A stretch of DNA of 64,000 nucleotides from DASXKD01 sp963707905 (GCA_963707905.1 CAVPSA010000030.1:30795-94794); one strand, 5' to 3'. Shown: positions 17,619-26,322, counted from the first letter of the stretch. Numbers and translations are program-made. Notes: a model not told the origin generated them from the sequence alone.

Positions 17619-18191
17619 TCAGGTAGCGGTCGGGCCAGCGTCGCTGCCTGTGTCCGATCTTTGCTGGCGGCCGCGCTGCACGGCGCCCAGGAGCACTCGT
17701 ATGCCGGCACCCAGGACCGCGAGGTCGCCGATCATCTGGACGATGAGCACTACCCGGGCTGCCTCGGATTTGGGGGAGATGTCCCCGAAACCCACCGTTG
17801 AGAAGACGGTCACCGTGAAGTACAAGGCGTCGGTGCGGGTCAGCGGCTGGGTGAACGCCGCCGCGGAGGCTCGTTCCATCAGGAAGTACGTCGAGGCGAA
17901 CAGCAGCAGGTACAGGGGAACGATCAGCCCCAGCGCCGCGACTGCTTGCACGCCCGGGTAGCGCGAGCGAGTGATCTTTCTGACCTGCCACACCATGACG
18001 CCCGCGAAGACCAGCAGGCCGATCAGCAGGCGCACCACCGTGTCGGCACTCAACGGCCGGTCCAGCGGAAGCAGGTAATACAGAACCACCAGCACCGCCG
18101 CGGCCAGGAGACTGCGCAGCACCGCCCGGACAACAAGACGCCGTCGCATTGCCCGCGTCAGTTCCGGGTAGGCATCACCAGCCATGTTCAT
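17619..18191 (-). CDS. Two-helix potassium channel family protein
   Basis: A 190-residue ion channel. Four hydrophobic segments are visible; the last two flank a pore loop carrying the filter TVGFGD (DALYFTVTVFSTVGFGDIS). This matches the Ion_trans_2 (KcsA/MthK pore) family. No RCK or CNBD domain follows, so gating is unknown. Start alternatives are the two methionines of MNMAGDAYPE. A copy of its first 24 codons, followed at once by a palindromic element, lies at 19584-19654. Downstream of the real gene sits element c. Confidence 0.85.
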   Translation of the reverse strand: MNMAGDAYPELTRAMRRRLVVRAVLRSLLAAAVLVVLYYLLPLDRPLSADTVVRLLIGLLVFAGVMVWQVRKITRSRYPGVQAVAALGLIVPLYLLLFASTYFLMERASAAAFTQPLTRTDALYFTVTVFSTVGFGDISPKSEAARVVLIVQMIGDLAVLGAGIRVLLGAVQRGRQQRSDTGSDAGPTAT

Positions 18192-18225
18192 CCCCCAACG
18201 GTCGGGCCTATGGCGCCCTGGCCGC

Positions 18226-19326
18226 TCACGTCGCCGGGGCCGGGCGGGCAGGTGCCTGTGGCGCCGCTTTGGCGGCGTGCTTTTGCAGCCGGTCCGCCAG
18301 GAACATGACGATGACGGCGATCCCCACCCCGGCGAGCGTCCACAGGATCCGCCGTCCCTCGTCGGTAAGGTTGGACGGGTGGGGAATATCCGCGGCGATC
18401 AGGATGGCCCCGGCCATCGCTGCGGTGTACCAGGTATAGCTCACGGTGCGGATCGACATCGCCAGCGCGAACAGGACGACGACGATCACTTCGAGTGCGG
18501 TCCTGTTGTCGACGGCCAGCAGGAAGAGCGCGGCGACTGCGGCGCCCACTACCGTCCCGGTGATGCGCTGCTCGGCGACGAGGGTGGATTGCTGCAGGCT
18601 GGGCTTCATGGCAATGATGGCGGCGATGGGCATCCAGTAGGCGCTGGGCAACTGCAGCCCGAAGGCGATCGCGACGGCGATCGCCACCGCAACGGCCCGC
18701 ATCACCGCAAAAAGGATCAGTGGCCGGGTCAGTGGCCTCGGCGAGATATCCCCGGGGATCTCGGCGACCGGCTGCGACTGCGTGTCCCGCCCGCGGGCCA
18801 GCCACATGATGAAGGTGTAAGCGATCCCCAGCGCCGACCCGACCAGCCAGGCCAGCGCCTGCTTCCACGGTTCGTAGTGGATCAGGCCGGACCGGAAGGA
18901 ACCCGGCAGGCCGAACGCGATGAGAGTCGGCAGGCCGAGGGCGACGATGAACCAGACGTTGAGAAGATAAGCTGCGGCGAATCGGTGCAGGCCGTATTTC
19001 ACCGCCAGCCCGCCCAGCAACGTGGCTGTGAAGGCGGCCAGCACCACGAACCCCCAGGCACCGGCGCCGATGCCGAACGCCAGGGCCGTCAGCAGCGCAC
19101 CGGTCACAGCCATCACCGCCATCCGGGCCAGCCGGGGGCCGCGCTTCCCGCCGGGGTCACTCAGAGCCATGATCAGCGCCCCGAAGATCGCCGTGAGGAA
19201 GTACCTTCGCTCGGCAGGGAGCACCCCCACGACAATCAGCAGCGCCAGAACGACCCCAATGACGGCACCTCTGAGCAGGTTGAATCCCTGCCAGTTGAGC
19301 TGGAATACCTTCGCCACCTGGCTCAC
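18226..19326 (-). CDS. FUSC family membrane protein (aromatic acid exporter type)
   Basis: A 366-residue integral membrane protein with about ten hydrophobic segments in two halves. The second half (AYWMPIAAIIAMKPSLQQST, AEQRITGTVVGAAVAALF) matches the FUSC-like domain of fusaric-acid and aromatic-acid exporters. The basic C-terminus (FLADRLQKHAAKAAPQAP) is cytoplasmic. Members usually act as efflux or envelope-stress proteins; the substrate is not inferable. Element e lies about 220 bases upstream and may drive it. It is 34 bases upstream of the potassium channel gene, likely as one unit. Confidence 0.82.
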   Translation of the reverse strand: MSQVAKVFQLNWQGFNLLRGAVIGVVLALLIVVGVLPAERRYFLTAIFGALIMALSDPGGKRGPRLARMAVMAVTGALLTALAFGIGAGAWGFVVLAAFTATLLGGLAVKYGLHRFAAAYLLNVWFIVALGLPTLIAFGLPGSFRSGLIHYEPWKQALAWLVGSALGIAYTFIMWLARGRDTQSQPVAEIPGDISPRPLTRPLILFAVMRAVAVAIAVAIAFGLQLPSAYWMPIAAIIAMKPSLQQSTLVAEQRITGTVVGAAVAALFLLAVDNRTALEVIVVVLFALAMSIRTVSYTWYTAAMAGAILIAADIPHPSNLTDEGRRILWTLAGVGIAVIVMFLADRLQKHAAKAAPQAPARPAPAT

Positions 19327-19470
19327 GACTCACCTCTCAACAGGCCGTGTCCGCGGTCTGCTCCAGCGTGCTCTCACCGACGATGACCAGGGCGCCTGCC
19401 CGTTCGCCATTTCCTGTCCTCTCCTTGCCCGCCAACCCGGTACAGCTGGCGCCTTGCGCCCCGTCCCCGT

Positions 19471-19557
19471 CCATCACCTGCTATCCATTACCGCGCACAG
19501 TAAGACTCAGCCAGGCAACCCGGCATCACCTGCGGGCCGGTTTCACCTAGGTGGAAA
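19471..19557 (-). promoter_or_regulatory. Palindromic intergenic element, copy e
   Basis: The core CACCTAGGTG is at 19544-19553. It has the same extended arms and downstream blocks as copies c, d and f, and is directed toward the FUSC gene. It abuts the potassium channel gene fragment. Confidence 0.72.
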
Positions 19558-19583
19558 CCGGCCCGGCCATGGGACCGGATCTG

Positions 19584-19654
19584 GGCAGCACCGCCCGGAC
19601 AATGAGGCGCAGTCGCTTTGCCCGCGGCGGTTCCGGGTAGGCATCACCGGCCAT
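19584..19654 (-). pseudogene. 5' fragment of the potassium channel gene
   Basis: The minus strand reads MAGDAYPEPPRAKRLRLIVR followed by AVL, a clear copy of the start of the channel protein (MAGDAYPELTRAMRRRLVVR followed by AVL). Homology stops after about 24 codons and the sequence runs straight into palindromic element e. In the intact locus element c also lies beside the channel gene, at its 3' end. Confidence 0.85.
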
Positions 19655-19666
19655 TTCCTGGCGGGG

Positions 19667-20308
19667 CTATGGGTGCCGGAACAGCAGCCGTGCGACCTGC
19701 CGGAACGGCACAATCAGGTACACCGCGATGCCGAAGTACAACGCCACCGCCACTTGAGGCAAGACGAGCCCGATGAGAATCGCGATCACATACCCGATCA
19801 CTACGGGCAGGAGTTTGCGCCGCGGGCCCTGGGTCTCATCGCGGTCTGGTTGCGGTGAGTAGAGGTGCTCGCGCCGGGCGTAGGCATCCAGCGCGGACCC
19901 CAGGAGGCGGATGGCCAGCAGGGTCAGTCCGTAGATCGTGACCGCGACACGTTCGGCGTCTGTGTTGTGCAGGCCGTCGGCGACGAGCCGGGTCGGGAAC
20001 GGCAGGAACGCCACCACGAGCAGGACAAGCAAGTTGATTTGCAGGAAGATCGGATCTGACCGCGTGAGCCGGTCGGTCAATGCGGTGTGCAGCAGCCACG
20101 CAGCGCCGATCGTCAGGAAGCTGACGGCGTACGCCAGGTAGGCAGGCCAGGCCTGAAGCACCTGCTGCAGCGGTGTGCCCGGCGGATGAACCGCGATGTC
20201 CAGTACGAGCAGCGTGGCGGCGATGGAGAAGATGCCGTCGCTGAATGCCGACAGCCGGTCGGTCCCGAGGGACCGGCGCCCGCGCGGCGTGTCTGCGTCG
20301 TCTGGCAC
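19667..20308 (-). CDS. TMEM175-family (DUF1211) potassium channel
   Basis: A 213-residue membrane protein with the hallmark RLSAFSDGIFSIAATLLVLDI in its first helix, where the FSDG motif marks bacterial TMEM175 channels. Five more hydrophobic segments follow, giving the usual six-helix subunit that assembles into a K+-selective channel. The GTG at 20308 is chosen because AAGGGGA precedes it; the frame stays open further upstream. It is encoded near two other ion or solute transport genes. Confidence 0.82.
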   Translation of the reverse strand: MPDDADTPRGRRSLGTDRLSAFSDGIFSIAATLLVLDIAVHPPGTPLQQVLQAWPAYLAYAVSFLTIGAAWLLHTALTDRLTRSDPIFLQINLLVLLVVAFLPFPTRLVADGLHNTDAERVAVTIYGLTLLAIRLLGSALDAYARREHLYSPQPDRDETQGPRRKLLPVVIGYVIAILIGLVLPQVAVALYFGIAVYLIVPFRQVARLLFRHP

Positions 20309-20494
20309 GGCACGATCCCCTTCGCGTGGTTCCGCAGGCGGTGGCAGCCCCCCTGCGGAGGCAGGCCCTCCGATCCGGCGGCCGGACAGCACGCGCCTAG
20401 CCTGCCCGACCGGCTGCGGTTATGCCACTGGCCCACGCCGGCAGGTAGGCCCCCGGACGGGCGTTCAGGCCCGGTCTGTTCTGGCAGCAGCTTC

Positions 20495-20580
20495 CCCCTA
20501 GGTGAATTCGGGCGGTAGGTGATGCAGGGTCACCTGCCTGGATGTGAGCCTGACACCGTGATGCAGCGGCCGGTAACGGC
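20495..20580 (+). promoter_or_regulatory. Palindromic intergenic element, copy b
   Basis: The core CCCCTAGGTG at 20495-20504 is followed by AGGTGA-N7-TCACCT and continues as in copy a. It lies 130-140 bases before the DUF1269 gene at 20637. A small open frame (20522-20653) runs through it and is conserved in copy a. Confidence 0.7.
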
Positions 20581-20636
20581 TGAGGCGGAGCTGAACCGCC
20601 TGGCAAAGGATGCCAGCGAAACTGGAGGAGGACGGC

Positions 20637-21143
20637 ATGTCCGGGTCCGATAGCACGTTCATCCTGGTAGCGACATATCCGGATGAAGCAACAGCACGGG
20701 ACGACTACCAGGTCGTCAAGGACGCGCACGCAGAAGGCCTGGTGGGTTCCTACGATGCGGCTGTGGTCACCAAGGACGCCAGCGGCAAGGTCCATGAGAA
20801 TAAGGACGAGACGTCCACCCGCCACGGTGCCTGGTGGGGCATTGCCGCCGGGGCGGCGATCGGAGTCATCTTCCCGCCGGCGGTCCTGGGCGCGGCCGCG
20901 GCCGGTGGCGTGATCGGCGGGGTCAGCGGGCACCTCGCGGGGGGAATGTCGCGCGCGGACGCGAAGCAGCTGGGGGACTTCATCGACCCGGGGCAGGCCG
21001 GCCTTGTTATTGTCGGCGAGAGCAAGGTCGAGGACGCGATCAAGAACGCAGTGACCCGGGCGGAGAAGCAGACGGCCCAGGAGCTTGACGTGGACCCCAA
21101 GGACCTCGACAAGGCTCTGCAGCAGGCGGTCAAGGAGATGTAA
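20637..21143 (+). CDS. DUF1269-type stress membrane protein
   Basis: A 168-residue protein with an N-terminal alpha/beta domain (TFILVATYPDEATARDDYQ) typical of DUF1269 proteins and a central glycine-alanine-rich hydrophobic segment (GIAAGAAIGVIFPPAVLG) likely inserted in the membrane. The C-terminal helix is charged (NAVTRAEKQTAQELDVDP). The function is unknown; such proteins often occur in general stress loci. The ATG follows GGAGGAGG. Its 3' 120 bases are duplicated at 1073-1192 and its leader at 571-719. Confidence 0.82.
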   Translation: MSGSDSTFILVATYPDEATARDDYQVVKDAHAEGLVGSYDAAVVTKDASGKVHENKDETSTRHGAWWGIAAGAAIGVIFPPAVLGAAAAGGVIGGVSGHLAGGMSRADAKQLGDFIDPGQAGLVIVGESKVEDAIKNAVTRAEKQTAQELDVDPKDLDKALQQAVKEM

Positions 21144-21167
21144 CCCGCCAGGCCGCCTGTCCTAGCC

Positions 21168-21209
21168 GAGTTGGGCGAACCGTTCGGCTTCTTGTTCGAA
21201 GGTATGCAG
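21168..21209 (+). pseudogene. Internal fragment of the 83-residue protein gene
   Basis: Fourteen codons, ELGEPFGFLFEGMQ, match residues 18-31 of the protein encoded at 26583-26834, with synonymous changes at several third positions. No start codon is associated, and homology ends on both sides. It lies 24 bases after the DUF1269 stop. Confidence 0.75.
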
Positions 21210-21654
21210 GCGGAGCCGGTCGCGAGGAAGCGCTTGGTGGCGTTGACTGGGGCCACGCCGAGCGGCTCGCCGTGAGCCGTCGGCGTGGCCTAGACTGGCG
21301 TGCCCTAGACCGGGGAGACGTGGCCGATGTGGCTGCGCACCAGGATCAGCGTCGGCAGGCTTCCCGCGTGGGCTGTTCAAGCTTCGGTCGGAACGCGCTG
21401 CCCAGCTCGTCCGCCGCGCCGGTGAATAGGCTCAGCACCAGGTGCGCAGCTCTCGTCGTGGCGGCAGTCAATGTACTCCTTGGCCACGAGGACCATGCCG
21501 TCCCGCAGTGAGGTCACCAGCATCAGCTGGGGCCGCGGGCCGACGGCATTACCTTCGTCACTTGGCATCCCCTGGCATCCCCGGAACCAGCTGGAGCTGG
21601 TAATCGTGTACCCAGTGCCTGCCAAGGGCCGGCAGGAGCGCGCTTCACGATTTC
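21210..21654. other. No confident gene; possible NTF2-like relic
   Basis: No complete gene is supported. On the minus strand, about 21400-21540, the peptide LVTSLRDGMVLVAKEYIDCR resembles the C-terminal strand of SnoaL/NTF2-like proteins, where RDGxVVxxxEYxD is common. It may be another gene relic, but the frame lacks a matching upstream domain. Confidence 0.4.
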
Positions 21655-22545
21655 TCAGCCACGGGCTGGATCGGCGAGGAACGCTAGAAGTCTCGCCCGG
21701 CGGCGCTGGGCCATCTTGACGCCCCGCCGGTGACTGACGAACGAGCAGAGGATAGCCACGGCGCATGCGAGCGCCACGCCCAGGCCAAGATCATGGTCGG
21801 GCAGCTTCGCCGACAGGCCGTGCGCCGAGGTGAAGCCCCATAGCAGGAGCGAGGGGGTCATCAGCGCGAGGGCCAGCCAGGGAAACAGGACGTAGGGAGT
21901 GACCGCGAGCGTCAGCCATCGCCAGAGCATGCGCCCTCGCGGTCGGCGATGCTCCCACCGGAACCGCAGCGGCAGCGGATGGTAGGGGAAGAGGATTCCC
22001 ACCCATGCCGATATTCCAAGCGCGCCGAAGGGGACGACTCCGATCCAGATGACCGTGTACAAGGTCGACAGCAGATCATGGCCGAAGATGCCGGTGAACA
22101 ACGCGATGACGGCGCAGACCGGGGTGATGAACGTCCACAGGACGATGTTCTTGGCGTACAGGAGCCGCCGGAACAGGACTGGGTCATCGATTGCTGCCAT
22201 CACCCGCTGCCGGTCAGGGGCGAGCACATTGGTGGCCGGCACATCGGAGTACATCCATGCGGCGAGAACCAGCGCGAATGCCAGCGTGCCATGCAACGTG
22301 AACAGATCGTCCTTCAGGCCCCTCGGCAGGAAGAACCACGCCAAGCTCATGAAGGCGCCGTTGGCTGCCACCGTGCTGAGAGTGGCGTAAGGAGGCCGCA
22401 GCGCCCGGCCAAACTCTGCCCGCACCGCGTCACCGAAGGTGCGTGGCAGCGAGACGACAGCAGTGTCAGCACGGGCCAGACCATCAGCCGGGGCCCGGGG
22501 TGACAGCTCCCGGCCAGAGGATTCCTCAATCACCGGGCGCCGCAC
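21655..22545 (-). CDS. Multi-spanning membrane protein of unknown function
   Basis: A 296-residue protein with about six hydrophobic segments, for example NGAFMSLAWFFLP, TLAFALVLAAWMY, IVLWTFITPVCAVIALFTG and PWLALALMTPSLLLWGF. A charged cytoplasmic tail ends RRARLLAFLADPARG. The pattern recalls ABC-2-type permeases, but no diagnostic motif is visible and no ATPase gene is adjacent. The GTG start at 22543-22545 has a weak ribosome-binding site, so the true start may be internal. Confidence 0.7.
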   Translation of the reverse strand: MRRPVIEESSGRELSPRAPADGLARADTAVVSLPRTFGDAVRAEFGRALRPPYATLSTVAANGAFMSLAWFFLPRGLKDDLFTLHGTLAFALVLAAWMYSDVPATNVLAPDRQRVMAAIDDPVLFRRLLYAKNIVLWTFITPVCAVIALFTGIFGHDLLSTLYTVIWIGVVPFGALGISAWVGILFPYHPLPLRFRWEHRRPRGRMLWRWLTLAVTPYVLFPWLALALMTPSLLLWGFTSAHGLSAKLPDHDLGLGVALACAVAILCSFVSHRRGVKMAQRRRARLLAFLADPARG

Positions 22546-22635
22546 TTTACGTCACGTCGCCGGGGTGAGCTTGACGCCCGGCAGAGCGCGGCCGTGGCCA
22601 TGGCGATCTCGGGGTTTCATCCGGCCGGGTGCTGG

Positions 22636-23073
22636 TCATTGGCATTTTCCTTTGGCGGCACTTTGCAGGTTGCCCGCCGAGGTCTTCACTTGCGTGACCG
22701 CTGGCACGACCGCTGCGATCGTGGTCAGGGAAGGCTGGGCTTTCGCGGCCTTGATCGCGGTCTCCAGGCTGGACAGTGAGTTTTTCAGCGCCGTGGTTTG
22801 CGAGGGGTAGGCGGACTTCGCTTCGCTGGCGAACGTTGCCGCGTCGCTGCTGACTTTGCTCACCGCGGTGGTCAAGGAGCTGAGGTCGTGGATATTGATA
22901 GTGATGTTGCCGAGGTTGTGGACCGAGGTCTTGAGCTGGCTGGCGGCGGTGCAGTAGGCCGGCTTGCTGCTAGTGCTGCTACTACTGCATCCGGTGGCGA
23001 GCCCGGACAGGGCCAGGACGGCGGCCGCAAGCAGCAGCCATCTGCGCGTGCCTGGCCGATAGGTGGCTCTCAT
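22636..23073 (-). CDS. Secreted lipoprotein, alanine-serine rich
   Basis: A 145-residue predicted lipoprotein. The signal peptide has an RR n-region, hydrophobic core LLLAAAVLALSGLA and lipobox LATGC (cleavage before C29). The mature part begins with a serine-rich linker and continues as an amphipathic helical domain (LKNSLSSLETAIKAAKAQP, VTQVKTSAGNLQSAAKGKC) that may form a coiled bundle. Two further cysteines (CTAAS and the penultimate residue) could pair. The function is unknown. Element f lies about 100 bases upstream. Confidence 0.8.
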   Translation of the reverse strand: MRATYRPGTRRWLLLAAAVLALSGLATGCSSSSTSSKPAYCTAASQLKTSVHNLGNITINIHDLSSLTTAVSKVSSDAATFASEAKSAYPSQTTALKNSLSSLETAIKAAKAQPSLTTIAAVVPAVTQVKTSAGNLQSAAKGKCQ

Positions 23074-23100
23074 GTGTCCTCCAAGGCGCCCTGTCGCTGT

Positions 23101-23187
23101 CCATCACCTGTTATCCATCACCGCGCACGCTAAGACTCAGCTGGGCGACCTGGCATCACCTGCGGGCCGGTTTCACCTAGGTGGAAA
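23101..23187 (-). promoter_or_regulatory. Palindromic intergenic element, copy f
   Basis: The core CACCTAGGTG is at 23174-23183, with extended arms CCGGTTTC and GGAAACCGG. It is directed toward the lipoprotein gene. It is also only about 280 bases upstream of the divergent LAL regulator, so it could serve both. Confidence 0.72.
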
Positions 23188-23460
23188 CCGGGCCCTGCCC
23201 TGGGACCGGGTGCAGCGCGGCCAGCACTAGCGGCGCGCCGCTGGCGACGCCGCTGCCGCTGGATGAACCAACGCCGGCCATGCCCGGCGGCCGATCGCCT
23301 CCCGGGCATCTGCGGACATCACGCAGAGCCGGCCACCCAGCCAAAGGACCTTTGGCCCATTGAACACATGGCCGGCGGCCAGCAAAATTGCAATGTAACA
23401 ATAAGGTATAGACGCCGCTGTCCCAGACCCCGGCAGCGGAAGTTCTCGCCGGGGTGAGCG

Positions 23461-25692
23461 ATGGGTGATGGTGTGGCTGACGGCTCGGGGCCGGTTCTGA
23501 TCGCGACGAAACTGCACCCGCCGGCGGTGCGCGATCAGGTAGTTGCGCGTGAGCGGCTTGCGGAGCCGCTTCGAGCCGGGTCGGGTCTGGGGCTCAGCCT
23601 GGTGGCATGTCCGGCGGGTTACGGGAAGACCACCCTACTGGCGGAGTGGCAGGAGGCTGAGGCGGCGCGGAAACCGGTCGCGTGGCTGACCTTGGACGAG
23701 GGCGACAACGACCCTGTGGTGCTCTGGTCCTATGTGCTTGAGGCGCTTCGCAGGGCCTGCCCTGCCATCAGCCTGCCGATGTCGCCGCAGATGGTCGGCG
23801 CGGCATCGATCGTGGACATGGTGCTGCCGCGCCTGGTGAACCAGTTGGACGATCTGGGTGAGGTCACGCTGATCCTTGACGACTTCCACCGGCTTTCCGG
23901 CGGCGTGGCCCGCGAGAGCATCGCCTGGTTCGTCGATCATGCACCGCCCGCCTTCCAGCTCGTGCTCTCTACCAGGACTGAGCCGGACCTTCCGCTGGCT
24001 GCGCTGCGCGCCCACGGCGAGCTGCTGGAGCTGCGTGCCGGCGATCTGCGGTTCACCTCCGAGGAGGCGGACGCCTTCCTTAACGGCCGCCTGAGGCTCG
24101 GCCTGGCGCCCGAAGACGTCGAAGCTCTGCTAAGGAAGACGGAGGGATGGCCGGCCGGGCTCTACCTCGCCGCGCTCTCGCTGCGGCACGCTGCCGACCG
24201 GCACGCTTTCGTGGCCAGGTTTGGCGGCTCGAACCGCCACGTGATCGATTTCCTGGTGACCGAGGTGCTCCAGGCGCACGACCCGCCGGTGCAGGAACTG
24301 ATGCTCCGCACCTCGGTCCTCGAACGATTGTCGGGCCCGTTGTGTGACGCCGTGCTGGAGCAGCAGGACTCGGCCGCGGTGCTCGATGAGCTGTCCCGGA
24401 CCAATCTGTTTCTGGTCCCGCTCGACGACCAGGGCGGGTGGTACCGGTTCCACCACCTGTTCGCCCGGCTGCTGCGGGTGGAGTTCGAGCGGCGTGAGCC
24501 GGGCCTGGCCGCGGCGCTGCACCGCCGGGCGTACGCCTGGCACCGCGATCACGGGACGGCCGACGAGGCGATCCACCACGCGATAGCCGCCGGGGCGTAC
24601 GCCGAGGCAGCCGAGCTGATCGAAGGTTCCTGGATCAGCTACGCCAACACCTGCAGGTACGACACCGTCCTGGCCTGGCTGCGGCGGCTCCCCGACGAGA
24701 CACTGGGCAACAACGTGCAGCTGCTCCTGATCCAGGCGTGGGTGCTATCGCTGTCCGCCAGGCGTGAGGAGGCCGCACTGGCCATCGCAGCGGTCCAGCG
24801 ACTGGGCGGTCTGGGTGCGGGACCGCTGCCGGATGGCTTCAGCTCGGCTGAGGCGAGCCTGACGATGGTGCGGGCCTGTTTTCCGTGGGGAGATATTGGC
24901 GCCCAGCTGGACAATGCCCGCCGCGCGGCCGAGCTTGAGTGCCCCGGGTCACCTTGGCGGCCATTGGCTTGCTGGGCGGTCGGCACAGCCCTGTACTTCC
25001 GGGGTCAGCCCGACGAGGCCGACCGGTGGTTTGCGGAATCGGCAGCGCTGGCGCCCGCGAGCGCGCAATGGCTGGCTGGCGAGGCGTCGCTGGCCTACCG
25101 GTCGTGGATCGCCGGGGAGCGGGGACGTCTTGACGAACAGCGGGTGCTGGCCGAGACGGCAGCCGAATTCGTGCGGGCGCACGGCACCGACAAGGTCATC
25201 GGCGTGGCTCCACTGGCGCTGGGAGCATCCCTCGCTGCACGCGGCAGGCCCGGGGAGGCGCTGCCGCTGATCGAACGCGGCGTCGCCCTCTCGCGGACCT
25301 TTGGCCAGCCCATCCAACTGGCGAATGCGCTGCTCGCCCAGGTGCCGGTGCTTCGGGCCTTGGGCGAGCACCAGCGTGCTGCGGATGCGGTAGCCGAGGC
25401 GAAATCCATCCTCCAAGCCTGCCCAGATCCGGGGATCCTGGCCGAGAGGCTGGCTGCTCTCGACCGGCCACCGCAGATCCGCCGCGTCCGATCCGGAGAT
25501 CAGGAGCTGACGCAGCGGGAGCTTCGGGTGCTCAGGCTGCTGCACGGCGATCTGTCCGAGCGGGATATCGGCCGTGAGCTGTATGTGGCCCACAACACAG
25601 TTCATAGCCACGTCAGGTCGATCTACCGCAAGCTCGCGGTCTCTTCGCGGGCCGATGCCCTCAAACGTGGCCGCGAGCTCAGACTCCTCTAG
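23461..25692 (+). CDS. LAL-type (MalT-like) LuxR family transcriptional regulator
   Basis: A 743-residue ATP-dependent regulator. The Walker A motif is VACPAGYGKTTLLAEW near residue 48, followed by the signalling NTPase segments (TLILDDFHRLSGG, LVLSTRTEPDLPLAALRAHG, RKTEGWPAGLYLAALSLR) found in MalT and AcoK. A TPR-like middle follows. The C-terminal LuxR helix-turn-helix contains LTQRELRVLRLLHGDLSERD and VAHNTVHSHVRSIYRKL. Such proteins bind an inducer with ATP and activate promoters. It is the only dedicated transcription factor in the first 27 kb, so it is a candidate regulator of the palindromic elements. A copy of its final codons lies at 26352. Confidence 0.88.
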   Translation: MGDGVADGSGPVLIATKLHPPAVRDQVVARERLAEPLRAGSGLGLSLVACPAGYGKTTLLAEWQEAEAARKPVAWLTLDEGDNDPVVLWSYVLEALRRACPAISLPMSPQMVGAASIVDMVLPRLVNQLDDLGEVTLILDDFHRLSGGVARESIAWFVDHAPPAFQLVLSTRTEPDLPLAALRAHGELLELRAGDLRFTSEEADAFLNGRLRLGLAPEDVEALLRKTEGWPAGLYLAALSLRHAADRHAFVARFGGSNRHVIDFLVTEVLQAHDPPVQELMLRTSVLERLSGPLCDAVLEQQDSAAVLDELSRTNLFLVPLDDQGGWYRFHHLFARLLRVEFERREPGLAAALHRRAYAWHRDHGTADEAIHHAIAAGAYAEAAELIEGSWISYANTCRYDTVLAWLRRLPDETLGNNVQLLLIQAWVLSLSARREEAALAIAAVQRLGGLGAGPLPDGFSSAEASLTMVRACFPWGDIGAQLDNARRAAELECPGSPWRPLACWAVGTALYFRGQPDEADRWFAESAALAPASAQWLAGEASLAYRSWIAGERGRLDEQRVLAETAAEFVRAHGTDKVIGVAPLALGASLAARGRPGEALPLIERGVALSRTFGQPIQLANALLAQVPVLRALGEHQRAADAVAEAKSILQACPDPGILAERLAALDRPPQIRRVRSGDQELTQRELRVLRLLHGDLSERDIGRELYVAHNTVHSHVRSIYRKLAVSSRADALKRGRELRLL

Positions 25693-25848
25693 CCATACGC
25701 CTGGCTACTGGCCATGCGCCTGGCTACCCTGCCATGGGTGCCAGCGGGGTGCTCGCACGGGCGGTGACACGGCAGAAGTGGGGCTGTTGCTGGCGCGGCG
25801 GGGTGCCCGAACTGGGGATATCCCCGGCTTTCGGCGCGCTTCACCTAG
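25654..25848 (+). repeat. Duplicated segment, left copy (3' end of LAL gene)
   Basis: The last 13 codons of the LAL gene and about 155 following bases recur at 26352-26525 with small indels. Shared landmarks are CTCTAGCCATACGCCTGGCT, CTGCCATGGGTGCC and the run before CGGCGCGCTTCACCTAG. In this copy the palindrome core is cut after CACCTAG (25842-25848). Confidence 0.85.
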
Positions 25849-26099
25849 CCTGCCACACCCGATCGCTCGTGCATCGTGCCGCCGCGGGCGATCAGGTAGA
25901 CCACCACGCCGATCAGCGGGATGAACAGCACGAACAGGAACCACAGAGCCTTGGCCCCGCCCGACAGATCAGGGCTGCGGAAGATGTCGATGAACACCGT
26001 GATCAGGATCCAGAACCAGATCACCCACAGGAAGACTATGAGAATCGTCCAGAAGACGTCCAAAAGCGGATAAGAAGATGATGCAACTGCGAGTGACAT
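25845..26099 (-). CDS. PLDc_N-type small membrane protein, probably 3'-truncated
   Basis: An 84-residue protein with two transmembrane helices (LLDVFWTILIVFLWVIWFW and ALWFLFVLFIPLIGVVVYLI) separated by FRSPDLSGGAKALW, the signature of the phospholipase-D nuclease N-terminal domain in actinobacteria. Family members usually continue after IARGxxMxER into a charged linker and a SHOCT tail. Here the frame ends almost at once, exactly where the broken palindrome half begins, so the gene seems shortened by recombination. The start is MSLAVASSSY. Element h lies about 220 bases upstream. Confidence 0.75.
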   Translation of the reverse strand: MSLAVASSSYPLLDVFWTILIVFLWVIWFWILITVFIDIFRSPDLSGGAKALWFLFVLFIPLIGVVVYLIARGGTMHERSGVAG

Positions 26100-26133
26100 T
26101 GGTGCTCCTTCATCCCTGGTAGTTGCGATGTGT

Positions 26134-26322
26134 TCATCTGCGAGTTCCGGCTCTGCTGCCGGCAGAGCCGGGCCAGGCGGCGCTGCGGGCTTGCTGCAGG
26201 TCCGGCTGCTGGTTGAGGTTCAGTGCGGCGTTGATAAGGGATAGGTGGGTGGAGGCCTCGGACTCGCACTCGATGATTCCGTGGCCACAGGTGACCCGTC
26301 GCCACCTACCCGCCGTTTCCAC
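26134..26322 (-). CDS. Possible small protein within the element h leader
   Basis: A 62-codon frame with non-random-looking content (CGHGIIECESEASTHLSL, INAALNLNQQPDLQQARSA). Its first ATG lies inside the palindrome of element h, so the true start is unclear. Part of its beginning (VTCGHG) is also readable in element g, but there it stops soon after. It may be a genuine small gene or a degenerate copy of one. No family is recognised. Confidence 0.35.
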   Translation of the reverse strand: METAGRWRRVTCGHGIIECESEASTHLSLINAALNLNQQPDLQQARSAAWPGSAGSRAGTRR

